A stretch of 56,030 bases of DNA from CAZADA01 sp964636945 (GTDB taxonomy: Bacteria; Pseudomonadota; Alphaproteobacteria; Caulobacterales; Maricaulaceae). This document shows positions 8,933 to 16,491 of the stretch, piece by piece. The translations under genes were made by a program, and so were the position numbers. The notes beneath the pieces are model-generated. The model was not told the DNA's origin and made no database searches. It saw only the letters and a program-made list of their open reading frames with translations. The stretch's first letter is position 1. Every line of letters begins with the position of its first letter. The stretch lies in assembly GCA_964636945.1 (NCBI GenBank), contig CAZWVH010000010.1, positions 1-56,030 on the forward strand, given 5' to 3'.

Positions 8933-9002
8933 CTGAGCTTTCGTTCGGACAGGCGGGGCGAACACACCGGCTTCTCACCTCCTTGCGCCAGGCTGGAGCG
9001 CA

Positions 9003-10073
9003 TTACTCAGCCCTTTGCTCCACGCTGTCGGGGTCCACGCCAATGGCCTGCATGCGTTCACGCCAACGCTTGCGCGCCAGCGTTTGCATGTCCGCCACCG
9101 TGTCGAGTTCATCGGTGATCTCCAGGCCGATTAGCGTTTCGACCACGTCCTCCAGCGTCACCAAACCTTGCACTGTGCCAAACTCATCCACCACCAGGGC
9201 GATATGCGCCTTTTGGCGGACCAACTTATCGAAGGTCTCAGATGCAGTGGCTGTATCGTTCAAGATCAGGAACGGTCGTTTGAACGACCCCAATTCGGCG
9301 TCGAAATCATCCTTGGCTTGTGCAATGAGCAAATCGCTCTTGAGCACGTAGCCGTCAATGGCGTCAGCGCCGGTCCCATAGACGGGAATGCGCGAAAAGG
9401 GCTTATCGGCGTGGGCGGAAAAAAAATCTCGAACGGTCATATGCTCGGAGGCGGAAAAAATCACCGTCCGCGGGGTCATGATATCGCGTACCGACAGTCG
9501 GTTCAGCCGCATCAAATTGCTGATGATCTTGTGCTCGCGCACATCAAGCGAGCCTTCCTCGGCGCCGATTTCTGCCATGGCCCGCATTTCCTCACGGCTC
9601 ACGGTGCGCTCTTCTCCGCCCGAGCGTGACAACAGGCGCGTCAGCTGTTCCGACAAAATCACAACGGGATAGAGGATCCGGGTTAGCCACAGGATCAGCA
9701 CGCCCATGCCCGGCGCCAGGGTTTGCCAGTAGGTGGCGCCCAAGGTCTTGGGAATGATCTCAGAAAACACCAGCACCAACAGCGTCAGAATTGCCGAGGC
9801 CAGGCCCAAATACTCATTGCCGAACACCACGGCGGTTTGCGCGCCCACACCGGCCGCGCCGACCGTGTGTGCGATGGTGTTGGCCGTGAGGATCGCCGCC
9901 AGCGGCCGATCCAGATTTTCGCGCAGCTTGCCGAGCGTCTCCGCGCCGGCCTTCCCCTCGTTTTTGAGCGCCGCCACATAAGAGGGGCGCACCGACAGCA
10001 GCACCGCCTCGGCGATGGAGCAAAAAAACGAGACGCCGAGCGCCAGCAATAAAAAAGCGATGAGTAAAGTCAT
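9003..10073 (-). CDS. CNNM (DUF21)/CBS-domain hemolysin-family membrane protein
   Basis: The 356 residues divide into an N-terminal CNNM/DUF21 transmembrane domain and a tandem CBS pair. The N-domain has about four hydrophobic helices and the conserved LTANTIAHTVGAAG and FSEIIPKTLGA segments. The CBS pair spans residues about 190-330; IMTPRTVIFSA starts CBS1 and VVDEFGTVQGLVTLEDVVETLIG is CBS2. The usual C-terminal CorC/HlyC domain is absent or very short. Relatives are implicated in magnesium or cobalt homeostasis, with adenine nucleotide binding to the CBS pair. The hemolysin name is historical. Confidence 0.9.
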   Translation of the reverse strand: MTLLIAFLLLALGVSFFCSIAEAVLLSVRPSYVAALKNEGKAGAETLGKLRENLDRPLAAILTANTIAHTVGAAGVGAQTAVVFGNEYLGLASAILTLLVLVFSEIIPKTLGATYWQTLAPGMGVLILWLTRILYPVVILSEQLTRLLSRSGGEERTVSREEMRAMAEIGAEEGSLDVREHKIISNLMRLNRLSVRDIMTPRTVIFSASEHMTVRDFFSAHADKPFSRIPVYGTGADAIDGYVLKSDLLIAQAKDDFDAELGSFKRPFLILNDTATASETFDKLVRQKAHIALVVDEFGTVQGLVTLEDVVETLIGLEITDELDTVADMQTLARKRWRERMQAIGVDPDSVEQRAE

Positions 10074-10148
10074 GCCGCCATGATGGCGAGGGTTGGAGCG
10101 AGGGTCTAGCTTTTATGGACCATGCGACCAGTCAATCGGGGATAGGCC

Positions 10149-10649
10149 ATGAACATCGCCATGGACGTCGCCTATTTCGGCTCAACCGGCTTTGGCGTCG
10201 GGGTGGCGTTTGACGCCTGGACTGACGCGGCGCCGCGCAGCGTGGTGAGCGCCACGATCGATCCGGTCGCGGCCTACGAACCCGGCGCGTTTTACAAGCG
10301 CGAGCTGCCGGTGCTCCTGGCGGTGTTGGACCAGCTGCCCGCTGAGCCCGAATGCATCATCATTGATGGCTATGTCTGGTTAGACCGCAATCAACGGCCT
10401 GGCCTTGGCGCGCATTTGCATGCAGCTTTGGGCGGTAAAACGCCGATCATCGGCGTCGCCAAAACGCCGTTCAAGCATGATGATTGGTCACAGCGCGTTC
10501 ATCGCGGTCGCTCGCGCACGCCGCTGTATGTGTCGGCGGTCGGCATGGATCCAAGTCGCGCCGCAGACGCCATCCGCTCCATGCATGGCCCGCATCGCAT
10601 GCCGACTTTGCTCAAACTGGCCGATCAGGTGGCTCGTCAGCAAGGCTAG
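10149..10649 (+). CDS. nfi: Endonuclease V family protein, compact form
   Basis: Endonuclease V nicks DNA (or RNA) next to deaminated bases such as inosine. The 166-residue frame keeps the core in order: an acidic first strand (NIAMDVAYFG), the E-P-G-A-F-Y-K-R-E-L block with the catalytic-type Glu, the IIIDGYVWLDRNQRPGLGAHL strand with the metal Asp, and IGVAKTPFKHD. E. coli Nfi has about 223 residues. Here the N-terminal about 35 residues and part of the C-terminus are missing, so this is a short subfamily. ATG 10149 begins directly at the first catalytic strand. Confidence 0.85.
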   Translation: MNIAMDVAYFGSTGFGVGVAFDAWTDAAPRSVVSATIDPVAAYEPGAFYKRELPVLLAVLDQLPAEPECIIIDGYVWLDRNQRPGLGAHLHAALGGKTPIIGVAKTPFKHDDWSQRVHRGRSRTPLYVSAVGMDPSRAADAIRSMHGPHRMPTLLKLADQVARQQG

Positions 10650-10801
10650 ACCAATGCATGTGCCCCCTGAAAACAGATGGCTCGGTCTAAGTTGAGACGA
10701 ATTTGCGCCACTGCAATTTCTGGTTGCTCGTCTGTTGTAGGAGCCTTTTGGGTGCAACGGTCACATGCTACCCTCGATATCAAGAATTGGAGGGTGTATC
10801 C

Positions 10802-12478
10802 ATGACATTTAGACGGTGTTGCGCAGCAATTGCGGTAAGTGCTTTATACGTTTCTGGTCCAGTGTTTGCACAAGACAACGAAGCAGCGAAGAATTCTGAT
10901 AAAAGCGAGGTGGCGCAACTGACTTCTGTGTCCTTCTCGGCATCAAAGAATTTCGATCAACAGCGCCAATCCTCACCGCAAGATCAAGAACGCCGCAATG
11001 GCCGCTCATCCCCTGGTCAAAGCGATCGTCCAAACATTCTCATCATTTGGGGTGATGACGTGGGCATGTGGAATATCAGCGCCTACCACCGCGGCATGAT
11101 GGGCGGCGAAACGCCTAATATCGACCGAATCGCTCGAGACGGCATGCTGTTCATGGATCACTACGCCCAAGCCTCCTGCACTGCCGGCCGCGCTGCATTT
11201 ATCACCGGACAATACCCCATCCGCACGGGCCTCAGCACCGTCGGACTGCCCGGGTCGCCATTGGGGCTTCAGCCAGAAGACCCGACGCTCGCCACAATGC
11301 TCAAGGCCGAGGGCTATGCAACAGGCCAGTTTGGTAAGAACCATTTGGGCGACCGGGATGAGCATTTGCCCACCGCTCACGGATTCGATGAGTTCTATGG
11401 CATTCTCTACCACCTCAATGCAGGCGAATATGTCGAACAAGCTGACTACCCTAACGAATTCTTTGAACAGCGCGGCTTCAAACAACGCGGTGTGATCCAC
11501 TCACGCGCTACTGAACATGGCGGCCAGCAAATCGAGGATTTGGGCGGTTTTGGAACTGAGCGCCAACGCACGATGGACCAAGAGGTGCTCGAAGAATCCA
11601 AACGCTTTATCACTGACGCCGTCGACGCGGGCGAGCCATTTTTTGTCTGGCATAACACCACGCGCATGCACTACCGCACCAATCTCGACGAGCACTATGA
11701 CGGCATCAGCGGCACGGGCAATGTTTATGCCGACGGCATGGTGGAGTTGGATGACGATGTTGGAGAGCTGCTCGATCTTTTGGAAGAGTTGGGCGTGGAC
11801 GATAATACCGTCGTGATGTTCTCCACCGACAATGGCGCCGCCACAAACAGCTGGCCCGACGGCGGCATGCAGCCTTTCCGCGGTGAGAAAGGTCTCGGTG
11901 GATATGAAGGCGGCTTCAAGGTCCCAATGATTGTGAAATGGCCCGGCGTCATTCCAGCCGGAACCACGACTGGCGAGCTTATGACCATGGAGGATTGGGT
12001 CCCCACCATCATGGCTCAGCTTGGCCATACGGACTTGAAAGAACAACTGCTTGAGGGACACGAGATCGGCGAAGAGAGCTATCGCATCCACTTGGACGGC
12101 TATGATCAAACCCCGATCCTCACCCAATCAGGGCCAAGCAATCGAATGGAATTCTTCTATTTCACCGAAGCCACATTCCATGGTGTGCGTTTTGGCGAAT
12201 GGAAATTCTTGTTCACGGAACAAGACCACTGGTTTAATGGCGTGCAAAACGAACTTACCACGCCACTCATCACTCGACTGGACTTGGATCCATTCGAACG
12301 CGCCCACGAAGCGCGCGGATTTGACGAATGGCAAGAAAATCGCTCATGGGCGATTCAACCGGCATTGGTCGTGGTGCAACAATTCATGAAGTCATTTGAA
12401 GACTACCCGCCCCGTCAAGCGAGCTTCTCCGCCAGCGCCGGGGATGTCAGTGAAAAACTGATGGTGCCTGCTCCATAG
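10802..12478 (+). CDS. Secreted arylsulfatase (formylglycine-dependent sulfatase)
   Basis: This 558-residue sulfatase hydrolyses sulfate esters. A signal peptide runs to about residue 24 (ends SGPVFAQ), and a 50-residue polar low-complexity linker follows. The alkaline-phosphatase-like fold begins at NILIIWGDDVG with metal Asp 85/86. The active-site motif C-T-A-G-R at residues 126-130 fits the C-x-A/P-x-R consensus in which Cys is converted to formylglycine. FGKNHLGD and FSTDNGAATNSWPDGG complete the metal and substrate site. ATG 10802 has a GGAGGG ribosome-binding site; a longer frame from 10703 lacks one. No formylglycine-generating enzyme gene lies in the window. A terminator hairpin follows the stop. 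Confidence 0.93.
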   Translation: MTFRRCCAAIAVSALYVSGPVFAQDNEAAKNSDKSEVAQLTSVSFSASKNFDQQRQSSPQDQERRNGRSSPGQSDRPNILIIWGDDVGMWNISAYHRGMMGGETPNIDRIARDGMLFMDHYAQASCTAGRAAFITGQYPIRTGLSTVGLPGSPLGLQPEDPTLATMLKAEGYATGQFGKNHLGDRDEHLPTAHGFDEFYGILYHLNAGEYVEQADYPNEFFEQRGFKQRGVIHSRATEHGGQQIEDLGGFGTERQRTMDQEVLEESKRFITDAVDAGEPFFVWHNTTRMHYRTNLDEHYDGISGTGNVYADGMVELDDDVGELLDLLEELGVDDNTVVMFSTDNGAATNSWPDGGMQPFRGEKGLGGYEGGFKVPMIVKWPGVIPAGTTTGELMTMEDWVPTIMAQLGHTDLKEQLLEGHEIGEESYRIHLDGYDQTPILTQSGPSNRMEFFYFTEATFHGVRFGEWKFLFTEQDHWFNGVQNELTTPLITRLDLDPFERAHEARGFDEWQENRSWAIQPALVVVQQFMKSFEDYPPRQASFSASAGDVSEKLMVPAP

Positions 12479-12492
12479 TACGCACCAGACGC

Positions 12493-12525
12493 AAACACCG
12501 TGCGCATGAGAGGCGCACGGTGTTT
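12493..12525. terminator. Bidirectional terminator hairpin
   Basis: A perfect 13-bp stem, AAACACCGTGCGC paired with GCGCACGGTGTTT, surrounds a 7-base loop (12506-12512). It lies 14 bases after the arylsulfatase stop and before the end of the convergent methyltransferase gene. The A-rich left and T-rich right edges could end transcription from both sides, though the U-tract is short. Confidence 0.8.
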
Positions 12526-12561
12526 CGTTCGTCAGACAGAGCTACTCGGCGTGACTGAGCC

Positions 12562-13653
12562 TCACCGCCCCCACACCATAACCTTGGTCAAAAAAGCGAT
12601 CTGCTCGCGTTCAAAGGTCAAACCGGCGGCCTCAAAATGCGCGGCCAAATCATCGCCGGTGTAGTGCGCGTAATAGGGTTCGTGAAACAGCTTGGGAAAC
12701 CATTCCAGCATTTGATCGAGATTGGGATCGTCACCAGTTTGGATGCTGTCGGCGAAGATAACCGCCCCGCCGGGTTTGGTCACGCGCGCCAGTTCCTTGG
12801 CCACCAGCGGGCGCACGCGCGGCGGCAATTCGTGGAACAAATAGATCGAGACGGTGACGTCAAAGCTGGCGTCGTCAAACGGCAGCGCCTCGGCATTGCC
12901 CTCGGTGATCACCGCATTCGACCAGCGCGCCAACCGCGCGCTCGCCTCCGACACATAGGCCGGCGACAGATCAACGCCCGTGGTGTTCAAACGCGGAAAC
13001 GCGTCGAGCGTTTGTTCTAAAAACCGTCCCGTGCCGCACGCCACATCGAGCAAGGCCACCTGGCGCTGGTCGCGACCGCGTATGCGCCGCGCCACTTCGG
13101 CCAACGCCGCCCGGCGCATGGCGTCGGCCGCGCCGGTGAACAGCACCTCCACCTGGGTGTCATACAGCCGGGCGGACTCCTCGCTGAGCCAGCCATCGGT
13201 CTGGAAGTGGAAGTTCTGCAGGTAGTAAGTCGGATAAGCCCCGCGCTGGTTGCGGGTTTCCGCCAGATCACGCGCTTCGGTGGCGCCGCGCGATGCGCGC
13301 CGGGCGGCCACTTTGGGCACATCAGCCAGATAGCGGCGGCTGTTGGCCAGCGCCCGGCTCAGCTTGCGCATATCTAAATCACGCGGCGCGGGATAAAGCC
13401 CGTCGCGGATATTGCGATAGTCCTGGTCGAACAGCGCACTGAGCGCCTTGCGGGTCAACGCCGCGTCCGGCGCGGGGGCTTTGGGTTCGTACGGCAAGTC
13501 GCCCGGCGGCGTGGTGGGACCGCTCAGATTACGCGTGATCGCGTAGTGACCGGCATACCACGCGACCCTGAGTGACTGGGCGGCGCTATAGCGGGCGCGG
13601 TTGAGCCGTTGCGCCCAACCTGGCACGGGCGAGATGGCGGCGGCTTCGGTCAT
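12562..13653 (-). CDS. Class I SAM-dependent methyltransferase with N-terminal extension
   Basis: The 363 residues contain a C-terminal class I methyltransferase domain from about residue 195: motif I LLDVACGTGRF, SAM-ribose strand TGVDLSPAY, motif IV-like FDVTVSIYLFHELP, and a post-motif KPGGAVIFADS. An Arg-rich N-terminal region of about 150 residues has no fold I can name (YNIRDGLYPAPRDLDMRKL-like segment). The ATG at 13653 overlaps the stop of the upstream RNA methyltransferase gene by 4 bp (ATGA), so the two are translationally coupled. The upstream in-frame extension to 13881 lies inside that gene and is rejected. The substrate is unknown. Confidence 0.85.
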   Translation of the reverse strand: MTEAAAISPVPGWAQRLNRARYSAAQSLRVAWYAGHYAITRNLSGPTTPPGDLPYEPKAPAPDAALTRKALSALFDQDYRNIRDGLYPAPRDLDMRKLSRALANSRRYLADVPKVAARRASRGATEARDLAETRNQRGAYPTYYLQNFHFQTDGWLSEESARLYDTQVEVLFTGAADAMRRAALAEVARRIRGRDQRQVALLDVACGTGRFLEQTLDAFPRLNTTGVDLSPAYVSEASARLARWSNAVITEGNAEALPFDDASFDVTVSIYLFHELPPRVRPLVAKELARVTKPGGAVIFADSIQTGDDPNLDQMLEWFPKLFHEPYYAHYTGDDLAAHFEAAGLTFEREQIAFLTKVMVWGR

Positions 13654-14936
13654 CGGGTGAATACTCCCACAAGCTCCACATGCGCAGAATACAAGAACTG
13701 GTCCACCGGCGTCACCGATTCCAGCCTGAACCCGGCGTCTATGAGCGTGCGCGCATCGCGGGCGAAGGTGGCCGGATTGCAAGAGACATAGGCGATGCGG
13801 CCAACTTTCGAACTGGCCAGATGCGCGATTTGCCGCACAGCGCCAGCGCGCGGCGGATCGAGCACCACCGCATCGGCCCAATTGAGCTCGCGCCAGCCCA
13901 GAGCATTGCGCGCCAAATCTCGGGCGAACGCGGTCACAGGCTTAAGGCCGGCGGTATGCTTGGCCCCCGTGCGCAGCGCCTCCACCGTAGCTGCATCGCC
14001 TTCCACCGCGCGCACTTCGGCTTTGGCCGCCAGCCGCAAGGCAAACGCGCCCCATCCGGCATAAAGATCAAACACGCGGCCCGCGCCGGCGCACGCCTCG
14101 ATCACCAGTTTGGCCAGCGTTTTCTCGCCGGCTGCGGTGGCCTGCATGAATGCGCCCGGCGGCGGCGTGACGCCAACGGTCCCGGCTGTGACCATGGGAA
14201 CCACGCGTTGCAATAACGGTTCGTCCTTCAGCGTAATGCGCGCCCAGTTTTGGCGTTCAGCAAGCGCGGCCAAATCCTGGATGAAGCCAGGATCAACTGT
14301 TGCGGCGCCGCCCCGAACGTCGAGATCGGGGCCGGTGTCGGTCATGTTCACGTGGACATCCACGCGGCCCGGTTTGGGCAAGCACATGTTCGCAAGCTCT
14401 TTGAGCGCGGGAATCTGTTCGGCCAAGGCGGGCTCGAGGACGGGGCATTGGCGCAAGTCGAACACATGATTGCTGGCGCGCTTGGAAAACCCAAAGGCAA
14501 AGCCCACCGCCTTAGCCTTGACGCCATGGAATGTGGCCCGGCGGCGTCCAGCGCCGGTGGCGTCAATCAGCGCGCCCACCGGCGCATCAATGTGCGCGCG
14601 CTCCAACGCCTCTTCGATCACACCGCGCTTCCAGCGCTGATAGGCTTCGCTCTCCCAATGCTGCAGCGTGCAGCCGCCGCATTGGCCGAAATGCGTGCAC
14701 ACCGGCACCGTGCGTTCTGGACTTGCGCGTTCCACGGTGACCAATCCGGCTCGGTCGCCGATCAGCGCATAGGTCACATGCTCACCCGGCAATGTGAACG
14801 GGATAAACACCGGTCCGTCATTCGTTTGCGCGATCCCATCGCCGCGCGCGCCAACGGCGGCGATTTTGGCAAAGCTTGCACGACTTCCGTCAGCCTCGTT
14901 GAAGGGCTGTTTGCGATCATGATCGGCGCCGGTCAC
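13650..14936 (-). CDS. TrmA/RlmD-family RNA m5U methyltransferase
   Basis: This 428-residue protein resembles the 23S rRNA m5U1939-type enzymes. A TRAM-like N-terminal region (GDGIAQTNDGPVFIPFTLPGEHV) is followed by a Fe-S cysteine cluster C-x5-C-x2-C (CTHFGQCGGC, near residue 85) with a fourth Cys in RQCPVLEP. Then come motif I (VFDLYAGWGAFALRLA), the DPPRAGAV block and the catalytic VSCNPATFARD near residue 390. The start is GTG at 14936. Whether the target is rRNA or tRNA cannot be read from sequence alone. It shares an operon with the methyltransferase at 12562. Confidence 0.9.
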   Translation of the reverse strand: MTGADHDRKQPFNEADGSRASFAKIAAVGARGDGIAQTNDGPVFIPFTLPGEHVTYALIGDRAGLVTVERASPERTVPVCTHFGQCGGCTLQHWESEAYQRWKRGVIEEALERAHIDAPVGALIDATGAGRRRATFHGVKAKAVGFAFGFSKRASNHVFDLRQCPVLEPALAEQIPALKELANMCLPKPGRVDVHVNMTDTGPDLDVRGGAATVDPGFIQDLAALAERQNWARITLKDEPLLQRVVPMVTAGTVGVTPPPGAFMQATAAGEKTLAKLVIEACAGAGRVFDLYAGWGAFALRLAAKAEVRAVEGDAATVEALRTGAKHTAGLKPVTAFARDLARNALGWRELNWADAVVLDPPRAGAVRQIAHLASSKVGRIAYVSCNPATFARDARTLIDAGFRLESVTPVDQFLYSAHVELVGVFTR

Positions 14937-15010
14937 AATGGTTTATCGTCCTTTCAGCATGCGTTCACCGTAAGTATGTGACATAGTTGCGCTTGAATGA
15001 GGAGACAGCC

Positions 15011-15694
15011 ATGATTTCGCGCCTCGTGCTCGCCAGCGCCTTCGTCGTAACCTCAACATCAACCGCCTTGGCCGAACCTCGGTATGGCTATCGTTCCGTA
15101 TGCGACAGTGTCAGAACTGACCGCGGCGCGGCTGGAGCGGCCGTTGGTGGGATCATCGGTGGCGTAATTGGCAGTGAAATCGCTAGTGATGACGACGCCG
15201 TCGGGGGGATCATCCTCGGCGCAGCGCTGGGCGCCATTGTGGGCAATGAGATTGGCAAGGACTCTGTGGAGTGCGTGGATTATCGCCCCTATGGCCATCG
15301 CCCCCATCCGCCAGCCTATGCCAGCGGCCAAGTGATCTGGCAACGGCCGCATCCCCAAGACCACTATGGCGATTACTACTCCCAAGGCAGACCCACATAC
15401 GCTGTGGATCGCACGCCTTCACAAGGCTATGGCGGACCGCGCCCGGCTTCCGACGTGCGCTGGTATGGCGAAGACCCCACGGGCGGTTATGGCGAACCGC
15501 AATATACCGGCCCGACCGAGCCCTACTATGGCGATGACGAACTGGCCGGCGGACCGGTTCAGCTTGGCCCGGCCCCCGCGTCCGGTGAATGCCAGCAAGC
15601 CCAGCGCCAAACACAATTGCCCAACGGCGAATTGGTCATTGACGTCATCCGTGTCTGCCCTGGCCCTAATGGCGAATGGGTGATTGACGAGTGA
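15011..15694 (+). CDS. Glycine-zipper 2TM envelope protein
   Basis: The 227-residue exported protein has a signal peptide ending near STALA|EP and a glycine-zipper segment (GAAVGGIIGGVIGSEIAS and GGIILGAALGAIVGNEIG, residues about 43-85) as in the 17-kDa antigen/SlyB-like family. A long Gly/Tyr/Pro-rich tail ends in a paired LPNGELVIDVI and GPNGEWVIDE repeat. Two Cys pairs could form disulfides. ATG 15011 follows a GAGGAG ribosome-binding site. These proteins insert into or span the envelope; the role is not known. Confidence 0.8.
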   Translation: MISRLVLASAFVVTSTSTALAEPRYGYRSVCDSVRTDRGAAGAAVGGIIGGVIGSEIASDDDAVGGIILGAALGAIVGNEIGKDSVECVDYRPYGHRPHPPAYASGQVIWQRPHPQDHYGDYYSQGRPTYAVDRTPSQGYGGPRPASDVRWYGEDPTGGYGEPQYTGPTEPYYGDDELAGGPVQLGPAPASGECQQAQRQTQLPNGELVIDVIRVCPGPNGEWVIDE

Positions 15695-15744
15695 TCAGGG
15701 CGAAGCATTTTGGGTGGCGCGCAGGTCGAGCGATCCTGAGCAGA

Positions 15745-16491
15745 TTAACAGCCGCGCACCACGTGGATCAACCATTCTCGATTGCCATCCCCGCCTGTGA
15801 TTGGGCTTGTCTCGCGTGAGACCACACGCCAGCCAATCCATGCCAAATCGTCCACCAATCGATCAAAGGCAGGAGCAATAGCCGCATCATCTTTAACAAT
15901 ACCGCCACGGCCGACATGCTTGCGCCCCACCTCGAATTGCGGCTTGAACAGCGCCACCAATTCCGCGTGCTCGGCAGCCAGGCTCAATGGCCGCTCGATC
16001 ACTTTAGCCAAGCCGATAAAGCTGGCGTCGCACACCACCAAGGATGGCGGCGTCGGAATTGCGGCCTCAGTCAATGAGCGCGCATCAACCGGCGAGATAT
16101 CACTGACGCGCGGATTATGGCGAAGGCTGGGATGCAGCTGTCCCCGGCCCACATCCACAGCGAAGACATGGTCCGCGCCTCGCCTCAACAATACATCGGT
16201 GAACCCGCCCGTGGAGGCGCCCACATCCAGGCACATGCGGCCACGCGGATCGACGCCAAACGTATCCAACGCATGGGCGAGTTTCAGTCCGCCTCGCGAC
16301 ACGTAAGGGTGGGCCGGCGCGGCCTTAATCACAGCCTCTTGCGATACCTTCTGGCTGGGTTTGCGCGCCGGTTCGCCATCGACCGTGACTAGCCCCGCCG
16401 CAATCGCAGCCTCGGCTTGCGCCCGGGTGGAGAAATGACCGCGAAGAACGAGCGCGCGATCCAATCGTTCACGCTGGGATGGCTCGCTCAC
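15745..16491 (-). CDS. tlyA: TlyA family rRNA 2'-O-methyltransferase
   Basis: The 248 residues hold an N-terminal S4 RNA-binding domain (RLDRALVLRGHFSTRAQAEAAI) and an FtsJ-like methyltransferase domain with motif I LDVGASTGGFTDVLLRRGA near residue 90 and VVCDASFIGLAKV later. TlyA 2'-O-methylates rRNA; the hemolysin name is an older label. The start overlaps the dxs stop by 4 bp, placing it last in the isoprenoid run. Confidence 0.93.
   Translation of the reverse strand: MSEPSQRERLDRALVLRGHFSTRAQAEAAIAAGLVTVDGEPARKPSQKVSQEAVIKAAPAHPYVSRGGLKLAHALDTFGVDPRGRMCLDVGASTGGFTDVLLRRGADHVFAVDVGRGQLHPSLRHNPRVSDISPVDARSLTEAAIPTPPSLVVCDASFIGLAKVIERPLSLAAEHAELVALFKPQFEVGRKHVGRGGIVKDDAAIAPAFDRLVDDLAWIGWRVVSRETSPITGGDGNREWLIHVVRGC

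Noticed and set aside
13654..13881. 76-codon N-terminal extension of the methyltransferase frame
   Set aside because: It lies wholly inside the RNA methyltransferase gene in another frame; the ATG at 13653 with the ATGA overlap is the natural start.
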